From Pseudomonas baltica (GTDB lineage Bacteria > Pseudomonadota > Gammaproteobacteria > Pseudomonadales > Pseudomonadaceae): a stretch of 64,000 nucleotides of DNA. The position numbers and the translations under genes are program-made. The DNA lies in contig NZ_JACMYH010000001.1 in NCBI RefSeq assembly GCF_014235765.1, forward strand, positions 434,001 to 498,000, in the 5' to 3' direction. The notes below the pieces were generated by a model, which saw only the letters and a list, made by a program, of their open reading frames with translations, was not told the origin of the DNA and did no database searches. This document shows positions 53,952 to 62,500 of the stretch, piece by piece. How positions within the stretch are numbered: the first letter of the stretch is position 1; every line of letters starts with the position of its first letter.

Positions 53952-55499
53952 ATGTTGTTCAACTCGATGGTCTTCATCGCCGGGTTTCTGCCGGTGGTCT
54001 TGCTGGGGTTCTTTCTGCTTGCCGGAACGGGACGCCAGCGCCTGGCTGCCATATGGCTGACCTTGGCGTCGCTGGTGTTCTACGGCTGGTGGAACCCCGC
54101 CAACGTCCCTTTGCTGCTGGGCAGCATCGCGTTCAATTATGTACTGGCCGGGCAACTGCTGCGTACGCGTTCCAAAGCACTGTTGATCATGGGTGTCAGC
54201 GCCAACCTGGCGTTGTTGCTGTATTTCAAATACACCGGTTTTCTGTTCGGAAATATCAACGAAGCGTTTGGTCTGGGCTGGACACTGCAGAACATCACTC
54301 TGCCGCTGGCCATCTCGTTCTTCACCTTCCAGCAGATTGCCTACCTGGTCGACACCCATGACGGCGAAGTGGTTGAACATGACTTCGTCAACTACTGCCT
54401 GTTCATCACGTTCTTTCCGCATCTGATTGCCGGCCCCATCACTCACCACCGGGAAATGCTCGAGCAGTTTCGCCATGGCGACAACTTTCGTCCGCGGCTG
54501 GTCAACCTATCCATTGGCGCCAGCATCTTTCTGATGGGCCTGTTCAAGAAAGTCATCATGGCCGACCCCATGGGCGAGAAGGCCGCTCCGGTATTCGCCA
54601 TGGCGGCAGACGGAACCGTACCCGCCCTGCACGAGGCCTGGATTGGAGCGTTGAGCTACACCCTGCAGATCTACTTCGACTTTTCCGGTTACACCGACAT
54701 GGCCATCGGCCTGGGGCTGCTGTTCGGCATCAGCCTGCCGGCCAACTTCAACAGCCCGTTCAAGGCACGCAATGTCATCGACTACTGGTCGCGCTGGCAC
54801 ATGACCCTGACCCGCTTTCTCACCAGCTACGTCTACAACCCGATCGTGCTGCGCATCGCCCGTCGACGCATGGCGGCAGGATTGCCGATGCCCAAGCGCG
54901 GCAAGATGAGCCTGGGTACGTTCTGCATGGTGGTGGCCTATCCGACCGTGCTGACCATGTTCATTTCCGGCGTGTGGCACGGCGCGGGCTGGCAGTTCGT
55001 GGCGTTTGGCCTGGTGCACGGCTTCTACCTGGTGGTGGCGCACGGCTGGCGCGCCTGGAAGGCTCGCCGGGGCTGGGCCGTGGACAGTGATCACTGGATG
55101 CACCGGATACCGGCCGTGCTGCTGACCTTCACCTGCGTGGTGGTGGCCATGGTGTTCTTCCGCGCGCCGACCCTGGCCAGTGCCCTGGCGGTACTGGGCG
55201 GCATGCTCGGCTTGAGCGAGCTGCCGGCACAACTGGCGGCCAACCACCTGCGCAGTCTGATCATGATCGCCGCCTTGCTGGCGTTCGTCTGGACGCTGCC
55301 GAACATCCAGCAATGGATGGGCCATTTGCGCACCGCCCTCAATGCCAAGCCGGAGCTTCACTGGTTGCAGCGCCGAGTGCCGGCCAGTGCCTGGCAACCC
55401 AGCGCCACCGTTGGCGTGGGCATCGGCGTGCTGGGCTTCTTCGCGCTGGCCACGGCGTTCTCGGTTGCCCCCAGCGAATTCCTTTACTTCCAGTTCTGA
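53952..55499 (+). CDS. MBOAT-family O-acyltransferase (AlgI/DltB-like)
   Basis: A 515-residue polytopic inner-membrane protein with about ten helices. The family signature region ISFFTFQQIAYLVDTHDGE and the catalytic histidine at His343 in VWHGAGWQFVAFGLVHG are present. The ATG at 53952 (MLFNSMVFIAGFLPV) matches the usual AlgI/DltB N terminus; an upstream ATG at 53904 adds 16 residues without family support. MBOAT proteins move acyl groups from a cytoplasmic carrier to a periplasmic glycan. The next gene (FkbH) is 38 bp away, then an acyl carrier protein and an SGNH protein, which makes this the membrane transferase of a Dlt-like acylation system. Confidence 0.93.
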   Translation: MLFNSMVFIAGFLPVVLLGFFLLAGTGRQRLAAIWLTLASLVFYGWWNPANVPLLLGSIAFNYVLAGQLLRTRSKALLIMGVSANLALLLYFKYTGFLFGNINEAFGLGWTLQNITLPLAISFFTFQQIAYLVDTHDGEVVEHDFVNYCLFITFFPHLIAGPITHHREMLEQFRHGDNFRPRLVNLSIGASIFLMGLFKKVIMADPMGEKAAPVFAMAADGTVPALHEAWIGALSYTLQIYFDFSGYTDMAIGLGLLFGISLPANFNSPFKARNVIDYWSRWHMTLTRFLTSYVYNPIVLRIARRRMAAGLPMPKRGKMSLGTFCMVVAYPTVLTMFISGVWHGAGWQFVAFGLVHGFYLVVAHGWRAWKARRGWAVDSDHWMHRIPAVLLTFTCVVVAMVFFRAPTLASALAVLGGMLGLSELPAQLAANHLRSLIMIAALLAFVWTLPNIQQWMGHLRTALNAKPELHWLQRRVPASAWQPSATVGVGIGVLGFFALATAFSVAPSEFLYFQF

Positions 55500-55537
55500 T
55501 CAATCACCCCGTTCTGATCAATCACAAGGTGCCGACC

Positions 55538-57460
55538 ATGGAACAGTTAGCCTGGCTTGCCCAACACCCCGACCTGGGTGCGGCGATTTCCCACGCCAAG
55601 TCGCTGAGCGATCCTCTGGCGCGTCTGTATGAAACGGCGAGGCTGGCCGCCTACCGTCGCGATTTCACCCAGACGCTGCGCCTGGATCGCCTTGCGCAGC
55701 AGGGCATCGAGCTGCTCGTTGGTGAAGGTGAACAAAGCGTACCGGGCTTCACCGCGTTGCGCATGGCCGTGCTGGCGTCGCATACCGTGGACCATTTGCT
55801 GCCGGCTATCCGCGTCGCCGCGTTGCAGCGTCAGGTCGGCGTGTCGGTGTACCTGGCGCCCTATGGCCAGTATCGCCAGGCGTTGCTCGGTGATGATCCC
55901 GCGCTGAAGGCGTTTGCCCCGCAGGTCATTCTGCTCGCCCTCGACGCCATGGATTCGCCACCCAGTTGCGCCCTGCATGCCAGTGCCGAAGAGGCCGAAA
56001 ACGCCGTGCAGGCGCGGGTTGAAGAACTGCGCCTGCTCTGGCGCCAGGCCCGTGCGCGCTACGCTGCGCAGGTCATCCAGCAAACCCTGGTGCCCGCGAC
56101 CCCGGCGCTGTTCGGTCACTTCGACGCGCTGGTGCCAGGCTCGCCGCGCGCCTTGCTCGAACGGCTGAACAACGAGATCCGTCGTGCCGCCCGCGAAGAC
56201 GGCGTGTTGCTCATGGACCTGGCCTGGAGTGCGGCCGGCGGCCAGTACGGCGACGGCCTGGCCAACCCGGTCCGCTGGCATCAGGCCAAGCAACTGGTGA
56301 GTCCGATCTGGGCACCGTTGTACGGCGACCAACTGGCGCGCATCGCTGCCGCAGTGGTGGGTCGCTCGCGCAAGTGCCTGGTGCTGGACCTGGACAACAC
56401 CCTGTGGGGCGGCGTGGTGGGTGACGACGGCGTCGACGGCCTGTACCTGGGGCAGGGCAGTGCCACCGGTGAAGCCTTCCTCGCTTTCCAGCAGTACGCG
56501 GCGCAGCTGGCGCGCCGCGGTGTGATCCTGGCGGTGTGCAGCAAGAACGACATGCAGATAGCCGAGGCGGCGTTCGATCATCCGGAAATGGCGTTGAAGC
56601 GCAGCGACATCGCCGCCTTCGTGGCCAACTGGGAAGACAAGGCGAGCAACCTGCGGCGCATCGCCGAGCAATTGAACATAGGCTTGGACAGCCTGGTGTT
56701 CGTCGACGACAACCCTGCCGAGCGCGACATCGTGCGCCGTGAATTGCCCCAGGTGGCGGTCCCGGAACTGCCCGATGACGTCGCCGACTACCCGGCACGG
56801 GTGGCTGCCGCGGGTTACTTCGAGGCCATTGCCTTCACTGCCGACGACAGCGCCCGTGTCCAGACCTACCGGGCCAACGGCGAACGCCAGGCGGCGCTGG
56901 GTCAGGCCACTGACATGGCCGGTTACCTCAAGGGCCTGGAAATGGTCATGCAGGCGCGGCCCATAGGCACTGCGGAACTGGCGCGGGCGACGCAGCTGAT
57001 CAACAAGACCAACCAGTTCAACCTCAGCACGCGGCGCTACAGCGAGGTGCAGGTGCAACAGTTGGCAGACACTCCCGGCGCGGTCGCCTTGAGCCTGCGC
57101 CTGACCGACAAGTTCGGCGACAACGGCCTGATCAGCGTGGTGCTGGCGCGTCCCGACACCACTTGTGCCGACGACGAGCTGTTCATCGACACCTGGCTGA
57201 TGAGCTGCCGTGTGCTGGGCCGCCAGGCCGAACAGGCGGCCCTGCAGGTACTTGCCCAACACGCCGCTACCGCCGGCTACAGCGCGTTGATCGGCGAATA
57301 CCGCCCCAGCGAGCGCAATGCGATGGTCGCCGAACATTATCCGCAGCTGGGCTTCGTCCCTGCGCCAAACCCCGATGCCAGTTCGCCGGCCACGCTGTGG
57401 CGTTACCCACTGACCGCGTCTTCCACGTTCAACCATCACATCGAGATCCGCCATGACTGA
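55538..57460 (+). CDS. FkbH-type HAD-IIIC glyceryl-carrier loading protein
   Basis: A 640-residue protein with the N-terminal FkbH-associated domain (about 1-270), a HAD-IIIC phosphatase-like domain with the nucleophile motif LDLDNTLWGG (Asp284, Asp286), second motif VCSKND and acidic motif VFVDDNPAERD, and a C-terminal GNAT-like domain (about 480-640). In known polyketide pathways FkbH proteins dephosphorylate 1,3-bisphosphoglycerate and load the glyceryl group on an acyl carrier protein. The gene is directly followed by, and overlaps by 8 bp, an acyl carrier protein gene. No polyketide synthase is nearby, so its product is probably delivered to the MBOAT enzyme. Confidence 0.9.
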   Translation: MEQLAWLAQHPDLGAAISHAKSLSDPLARLYETARLAAYRRDFTQTLRLDRLAQQGIELLVGEGEQSVPGFTALRMAVLASHTVDHLLPAIRVAALQRQVGVSVYLAPYGQYRQALLGDDPALKAFAPQVILLALDAMDSPPSCALHASAEEAENAVQARVEELRLLWRQARARYAAQVIQQTLVPATPALFGHFDALVPGSPRALLERLNNEIRRAAREDGVLLMDLAWSAAGGQYGDGLANPVRWHQAKQLVSPIWAPLYGDQLARIAAAVVGRSRKCLVLDLDNTLWGGVVGDDGVDGLYLGQGSATGEAFLAFQQYAAQLARRGVILAVCSKNDMQIAEAAFDHPEMALKRSDIAAFVANWEDKASNLRRIAEQLNIGLDSLVFVDDNPAERDIVRRELPQVAVPELPDDVADYPARVAAAGYFEAIAFTADDSARVQTYRANGERQAALGQATDMAGYLKGLEMVMQARPIGTAELARATQLINKTNQFNLSTRRYSEVQVQQLADTPGAVALSLRLTDKFGDNGLISVVLARPDTTCADDELFIDTWLMSCRVLGRQAEQAALQVLAQHAATAGYSALIGEYRPSERNAMVAEHYPQLGFVPAPNPDASSPATLWRYPLTASSTFNHHIEIRHD

Positions 57461-57704
57461 AACCACTACCGTGTTGCACGAACTGACCGACCTGTTCCGT
57501 GACCTGTTCGACGACGAAGGCCTGGTGCTGAGCAGCGACACCACGGCCGATCAGGTCGAGGGCTGGGACAGCCAGATGCACGTGATGCTGATCGTCGCCG
57601 CCGAGCAGCGCTTCGGCATCAAGTTCCGCACCGCGGAGCTGGAGTCGTTGCGCAACGTCGGCCAATTCACCCAGTTGATCGAAAGCAAACTTTCCGGGAG
57701 TTGA
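57453..57704 (+). CDS. Acyl carrier protein
   Basis: An 83-residue carrier protein of four-helix type with the phosphopantetheine attachment serine at Ser40 in EGWDSQMHVML. It is not the housekeeping fatty-acid AcpP, whose motif is DSL. It overlaps the FkbH gene by 8 bp and precedes the SGNH gene by 3 bp. It should carry the glyceryl (or derived) group as a thioester to the MBOAT protein, like DltC carries D-alanine. Confidence 0.93.
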   Translation: MTETTTVLHELTDLFRDLFDDEGLVLSSDTTADQVEGWDSQMHVMLIVAAEQRFGIKFRTAELESLRNVGQFTQLIESKLSGS

Positions 57705-57707
57705 CCG

Positions 57708-58721
57708 ATGCAAACGACCGCACAGCCACACGCATCGCCGCCTGCGGGCGCCGCGATGGGCCCTGCCTACCTGATCTGGATGGGTGTCGGGCTGTTCGGC
57801 AGTCTGGCGCTTTTCGCCGGCTTGATTCTGGGGCTGCGCGCCACCGGCAACCTGCCGCCGCCGGCGTTTTCCAACAGCCTGTGTGCGGACGAAAAGCTCT
57901 CGTTCATGCGTGAGCACCCGGCGCAGGCGCCGAACCTGCTGGTGGTGGGTTCGTCGGTCGCGTGGCGGCACTTCGACGGCCAGACGGTCGCCGACAAGGC
58001 CCCTGGGGTGCGGCCTCTCAATGGTGCGTTCTGCGGACTGCGCGCCAACCAGGCGGTGTACGTCGCCAACTGGCTGCTGGACCGCGAAACCACCGTCGAG
58101 CAAGTGCTGATGATCGTCGACCCACTGGACTTCGCGGGTTGCAGCACGGTTGCCGCGGCCGTGTTCGACCGCCGCGACGCCGATGCCTATGTGTACGGAC
58201 AGGGCTCGGCCTGGCTGCCCTACATGCGCTACTTCACCCCCGGCTCGCTGCTGCGCAACGCACGCACGGTCAAGGCCCAGCGCGCCGGGCAGGTCGAGTT
58301 CGACCCGTTGGTGTTCAACCGTTACGGCGACGGCCCGCTGGACACCCGCAATTCTCGCGCGCTGCTGTACGGCCAGCCCGACGCGCTCGACCCGACCTGC
58401 TTCGCCGCGCTCGACAGCCTGGCCCAGCGTCTCAAGCGCGAAGGGCGGCCATTGACCGTGGTGGCGACTCCGCTGCATCCGCAGTGGAAGGCCGAACACG
58501 ACGGCGACGGTCGCCTGCTGGCCGCGTTCGACAGTGCGCTGCGCCAGACCTTGGATCGCAGTGGCGCGCAGTTGTGGAACGCCGATACCGAATACCAGGT
58601 CGGCGAGACCGCTTTCGTCGATGCCATTCACTTGCGCTGGAGCGCGGCTCAGGCGCTGTCCGTCGACCTTGCGGCGCGCCTGGCGCCGGTTGCCGAGGTG
58701 GCGGTGGTGCAACGCCAATAG
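57708..58721 (+). CDS. Membrane-anchored SGNH-like protein (DltD/AlgX-like role)
   Basis: A 337-residue protein with one N-terminal transmembrane helix (about 20-45) and a periplasmic SGNH-hydrolase-like domain: block I with Ser82/Ser83 in VVGSSVAW, a block with NGAFCGLRANQ, and the catalytic pair Asp305/His308 in DAIHLRW. No close named family is recognised. DltD and AlgJ/X, the partners of MBOAT proteins in teichoic-acid and alginate acylation, have the same layout, and its place as last gene of the MBOAT-FkbH-ACP operon suggests it completes acyl transfer to the periplasmic glycan. Confidence 0.75.
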   Translation: MQTTAQPHASPPAGAAMGPAYLIWMGVGLFGSLALFAGLILGLRATGNLPPPAFSNSLCADEKLSFMREHPAQAPNLLVVGSSVAWRHFDGQTVADKAPGVRPLNGAFCGLRANQAVYVANWLLDRETTVEQVLMIVDPLDFAGCSTVAAAVFDRRDADAYVYGQGSAWLPYMRYFTPGSLLRNARTVKAQRAGQVEFDPLVFNRYGDGPLDTRNSRALLYGQPDALDPTCFAALDSLAQRLKREGRPLTVVATPLHPQWKAEHDGDGRLLAAFDSALRQTLDRSGAQLWNADTEYQVGETAFVDAIHLRWSAAQALSVDLAARLAPVAEVAVVQRQ

Positions 58722-58853
58722 CCGTCGCCACGGGCTGTTGGGAGGGGAGCTTCGACGCTGAAAATAACCGTTCACATACCCCCGAAACGTTAAAAACCTG
58801 TCATGTCTCGGCCCTGCTAGTCTGCCCGTACGCACCCCACGGACAGCTGCACC

Positions 58854-61220
58854 ATGAAGCCTTGGGCCTTTCCCCTGATCGCGCTGTGCTACAGCGCTTC
58901 GCTCGACGCTCGAACGCTGGCGTTGACCGAGGCCGAGCGCGGCTGGATCCGTGACCACCCGGTGGTGGAGTATGCGGTGGATCCCTACTGGCCCATCGAG
59001 TACGTGGAAAATGGCCAGCATCAGGGGCTGACCCGTGACTACATCGATCATATCCAGCGCAGCACCGGCCTGCGTCTGGTCCGCGTGCCCAGTCCCGACT
59101 GGCAGTCAACGCAGCAGAGCCTGGCCAGCGGCCGACTGATGCTGGCTTCGGCAGTGTCCGAGCGTTTGCTCGACGCACAGCCACGCAGCCAGTTGTTGTT
59201 GAGCCAGCCGTATTTCTTTGGCGCGACGGTGGCGATCACCCGCGCCGGCAAGCCCATGCTGTTCACTGCCGGCCGGCTGGCAGGGCAGACCGTGGCGGTG
59301 AAAGGCGGTGGTGGCTATGAACACTACCTTCGCCAGCACCATCCCGACGTTCGCCTCCTGTTGCTCGGTGATGCCGAACAGGCCCTGGCCGCGGTGGCCG
59401 AACAACGCGCCGACGTGGCAATCGGTCTGGACGCCGTGCTGCAACCGGTGTTGCGCCGCAAGTATGCCGGTCGCCTGCACCTGGCCGGCGTGGTGGCCGA
59501 CATGCCGGTGGTGCTGGCCATGGGCGTGACACCCAGCGAGCCGCTGTTGCGCGCCATCGTCGACAAGGCGCTGGACAGCCTCACCTCCAAGGCCACCGAT
59601 GACATCTATGACCGTTGGTTGGCGCAGACCGATTTCGGCGCACCCACCTGGCAGACCCTGGCGCAGTATTACTGGCTGGAAATCGTCGTCGGACTCGGGC
59701 TGTTGCTGCTGCTCGCCACGCTGGCCCGCCGCGCTCGCGTGGCGCAACGCCGCGCGCAACGCAGCGAACGGCGCATGGCGCGCTTTTTGGCCATGCTCGG
59801 CCACGAGATTCGCACGCCGATGAATGCGGTGCTATCGGCCATCGAACTGTTGTCCCGCAGCCATCTGGGTGCCCGTGAACAGCAGTGGGTTGGCCTGGCC
59901 AACGATTCGGCCGTGAACCTGCTGGAGCTGCTCGACGACATTCTGGAAATCACGCGCCTGGACGCCGGCGCGGTACGTCTGCACCTGCAGCCCACCGACC
60001 TGGCCGCGTTGGGCCGCAGCGTCGCCGAGCTGTACCGCCTGGAAGCCGAGCGTAAAGGCCTGCGCCTGGATTACCGCGCGCTGGGGTTCGATCAAACGCT
60101 GCTCAGCGTCGATCGCCTGCGCGTGCGGCAGATTCTCACCAACCTGCTCTCCAATGCGGTCAAGTTCACCCACCATGGCCAGGTCAGCCTGGCCCTCGAA
60201 TGCCGCCCCACGGCCAGTGGCGCAGGCGGGTGGCTCGAGATCCGCGTCAGCGACAGTGGTGTCGGCATCGCGCCGGATCGCCACAACGCTGTGTTCGAAG
60301 CATTCACCCAGGCCAATGGCAGCACGACCGAGCGCTACGGGGGCAGCGGCTTGGGTCTGGCCATCTGCCGCGAGCTGATCCAGCTCATGGGTGGCAGCAT
60401 CGCCCTGCGCAGCGAAGTGGGCTGCGGCACCGTAATTAGCTGCCGGTTGCCGGTGACGCTGCAAGCGCTGTCGCCGACACTGGCAACGGCGCTGCCTGCC
60501 GCTTCGGTGGACACGTTGGTGGCGCTGCGCAAGACGGTACTGGTGGTCGAAGACCATGTGCTCAATCAACGCGTCATCGCCCAGCAACTGGAATTGCTGG
60601 GCTACCGCTGCGAAGTGGTCGGGAGTGGTACGCAGGCCCTGGGCACCCTCAGTGCGCATGACGATTTGGGTCTGGTATTGCTGGATTGCCAGCTGCCGGA
60701 CCTCGATGGCTACGCCCTGGCCCGCAAGATCCGGCAGATACCCGGCGGCTACGGGCACGTTCCCATCGTCGCCATTTCCGCCGCCAGTGATCCCGAGCAC
60801 GTGCAGCGCTGCTATGCCAGCGGCATGAACGATGTGTTGCTCAAGCCCTTGCAGCTGTCGGAGCTGGCACGGGTCTGCGGCCAATTCCTGCGGGTCGCCG
60901 AGCGATCGGTGGCGCCGCTTGCGCCAGCACTCGATGCAGCGACCCGGCGAACGCTCGAGCAGCTTCTGGTAACGACCTGTCGAGACGATTTGCGCGAGCT
61001 GACCCAGGCCTTGCAGGAGCAGCGTCTGCAGGCGGCCATCGGCCTGGCCCATCGCATGGAGGGGGCCGCGCGCATGGCGGGCGCGCTGATGCTGGCCGAT
61101 GCCGCAGAGCACCTGCAGCAGCGCCTGGAGGCGTGGCCGCTGCCGCGCGAAGCCTGGCAGCACGGGGTGGATGAGGTCTACCGGGCACTGGATGACATCG
61201 ACAAGCTGCCATCGCGCTGA
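58854..61220 (+). CDS. BvgS-like hybrid sensor kinase, orphan
   Basis: A 788-residue protein with a signal peptide (LIALCYSASLDA), one periplasmic Venus-flytrap domain (about 25-260), a transmembrane helix (WLEIVVGLGLLLLLATLA), HisKA with His317 (LGHEIRTPMNAV), HATPase, a receiver with Asp611 (LVLLDCQLPD) and an HPt domain with His733 (LAHRMEGAARM). There is no PAS domain between the membrane and the kinase. No response regulator gene is adjacent. It starts 132 bp after the SGNH gene on the same strand and may sense a surface or nutrient signal for that operon, but nothing in the sequence proves the link. Confidence 0.92.
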   Translation: MKPWAFPLIALCYSASLDARTLALTEAERGWIRDHPVVEYAVDPYWPIEYVENGQHQGLTRDYIDHIQRSTGLRLVRVPSPDWQSTQQSLASGRLMLASAVSERLLDAQPRSQLLLSQPYFFGATVAITRAGKPMLFTAGRLAGQTVAVKGGGGYEHYLRQHHPDVRLLLLGDAEQALAAVAEQRADVAIGLDAVLQPVLRRKYAGRLHLAGVVADMPVVLAMGVTPSEPLLRAIVDKALDSLTSKATDDIYDRWLAQTDFGAPTWQTLAQYYWLEIVVGLGLLLLLATLARRARVAQRRAQRSERRMARFLAMLGHEIRTPMNAVLSAIELLSRSHLGAREQQWVGLANDSAVNLLELLDDILEITRLDAGAVRLHLQPTDLAALGRSVAELYRLEAERKGLRLDYRALGFDQTLLSVDRLRVRQILTNLLSNAVKFTHHGQVSLALECRPTASGAGGWLEIRVSDSGVGIAPDRHNAVFEAFTQANGSTTERYGGSGLGLAICRELIQLMGGSIALRSEVGCGTVISCRLPVTLQALSPTLATALPAASVDTLVALRKTVLVVEDHVLNQRVIAQQLELLGYRCEVVGSGTQALGTLSAHDDLGLVLLDCQLPDLDGYALARKIRQIPGGYGHVPIVAISAASDPEHVQRCYASGMNDVLLKPLQLSELARVCGQFLRVAERSVAPLAPALDAATRRTLEQLLVTTCRDDLRELTQALQEQRLQAAIGLAHRMEGAARMAGALMLADAAEHLQQRLEAWPLPREAWQHGVDEVYRALDDIDKLPSR

Positions 61221-61248
61221 GCTTATATCCGGACATAAAGTGCGAAGA

Positions 61249-61290
61249 TTGATTCTACAGACCTATAAGTGCTAATATATGCTCTGTAGA
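61249..61290 (+). promoter_or_regulatory. Promoter and operator of the RES-Xre toxin-antitoxin genes
   Basis: A -35-like TTGATT (61249-61254) and a -10 TAATAT (61273-61278), 18 bp apart, are flanked by a perfect inverted repeat: TCTACAGA (61254-61261) and TCTGTAGA (61283-61290). The arms overlap the -35 and immediately follow the -10, so binding by the antitoxin complex would block transcription. This fits the autoregulation known for the family. Confidence 0.75.
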
Positions 61291-61311
61291 TCAGAAAAAA
61301 AGGGCCTGACC

Positions 61312-61716
61312 ATGACTGCCTCGCTGCAAACCGCCGAGTTCACCCGCGACCAATGCGTGGCGGGTCTGCGCACCGCCTTGCGCATTCTGGACAAATGGAA
61401 TGCGTCGGGCGAGCAGGCCTGCAAGATCCTGCGCATCTCGCGCAGCACCTATAGCCGTGGCCGGCAGGGCGATGCCCAATGGTCGGTGAGCCTGGACATG
61501 GACCAGATGCATCGCATCAGCTTCGTTCTGAACATTCACGCGGCCTTGCGCACGATCTTCGATAACCCGGAAAACGTTTATGGCTTTGCCAACATGGAGA
61601 ACGCCAACGCTTTCTTTAACGGCCGCAAACCGCTCGAGGTGATGGCCCAGGGCGATTTCATCTCACTCTACGAAACCTTTCGTCGAGTGGACGCCTTGCG
61701 TGGCGCGCAATGGTGA
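61312..61716 (+). CDS. Xre/MbcA/ParS-type antitoxin
   Basis: A 134-residue protein with a helix-turn-helix N-terminal half (LRTALRILDKWNASGEQACKILRIS) and the C-terminal antitoxin-binding region of the Xre-MbcA-ParS family (FDNPENVYGFANMENANAFFNGRKPLEVM). It neutralises the RES toxin encoded next and represses their shared promoter. The ATG at 61312 is chosen over one at 61279 that lies inside the -10/operator region. Its stop overlaps the toxin start by 7 bp. Confidence 0.9.
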   Translation: MTASLQTAEFTRDQCVAGLRTALRILDKWNASGEQACKILRISRSTYSRGRQGDAQWSVSLDMDQMHRISFVLNIHAALRTIFDNPENVYGFANMENANAFFNGRKPLEVMAQGDFISLYETFRRVDALRGAQW

Positions 61717-62402
61717 CGGCCGCTCGATTGCCTGCCGTGGCCGGTGCTGCCGTGCAGGCTTATCGCCTGGTGAATTCGCGGTTTCCGCCCATCGCGCTGT
61801 TCGACGATGTCGCCGATGCCGATGAGTTCGACATGCTCTATCGACTCCAGGCGCTGACCAATCCCAGGCTGCAGAACGAGGTCGGCGCGCTGCAGCTGAT
61901 CCCCCTGGATCAGATTCCATTCGGCATCGTGGGTTGTTCCTACGCGACGGCGCCGTTCACCCATGTGAATGCCGATGGCTCGCGCTTCAGTGATGGCAGC
62001 TATGGGGTGCTGTACCTGGCCGATACGGTGGAGACGGCGATTGCCGAAGTGCACCACCATCAAAACCGCTACTGGGCAAAGGTGGCCGGCTTGAACTACG
62101 ATCGTTTTGTCTTCCGCAGCCTGGTCTGCGCTTTCAATGATGCCGCTTGCCGCGATGCCACCGGGCTGTCGTTGCAAGACCCGGTCTATGCCCCGGACGA
62201 CTACAGCGCCGCCAATGCGCTGGGTGCGCACGTTCGGCAACTGGGCGCCACGGGCTTGCTCTACCATTCTGTACGCTCGCCGGGCAACCATTGCTGGGCA
62301 TTGATGACGCCCAGGCCTGTTGCCTCGATCATTCAGGCGGGGCACTACGAAATGATCTGGAACGGCGGGATCACCAGCGTCAACCGGATTTCCAATCCCT
62401 AG
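61710..62402 (+). CDS. RES-domain toxin (NAD+-degrading)
   Basis: A 230-residue RES-family protein. Conserved features are the Arg in YRLVNSRFPP, the region SDGSYGVLYLADTVETAIAEVHHH with the catalytic Tyr and Glu, and a distal Ser/Asn-containing segment (YHSVRSPGNHCWAL). Characterised RES toxins such as MbcT and P. putida Res break down or phosphorolyse NAD+ and stop growth. The gene overlaps the antitoxin gene by 7 bp, so translation is coupled and the antitoxin is made first. Confidence 0.9.
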   Translation: MVTAARLPAVAGAAVQAYRLVNSRFPPIALFDDVADADEFDMLYRLQALTNPRLQNEVGALQLIPLDQIPFGIVGCSYATAPFTHVNADGSRFSDGSYGVLYLADTVETAIAEVHHHQNRYWAKVAGLNYDRFVFRSLVCAFNDAACRDATGLSLQDPVYAPDDYSAANALGAHVRQLGATGLLYHSVRSPGNHCWALMTPRPVASIIQAGHYEMIWNGGITSVNRISNP

Positions 62403-62500
62403 CGGCGTACCGTTCGCCCGTCATTGCACCCAGTCAGGTTGAACCCGTGCAGCGTCACCGGGCTCTGAACAGACACTGTTTTCAATCCCACGGGTGCCCC

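Noticed and set aside
55547..57544. 665-codon open frame on the minus strand
   Set aside because: Antisense to the FkbH gene, whose HAD motifs and operon context are clear. No family features in the antisense frame.
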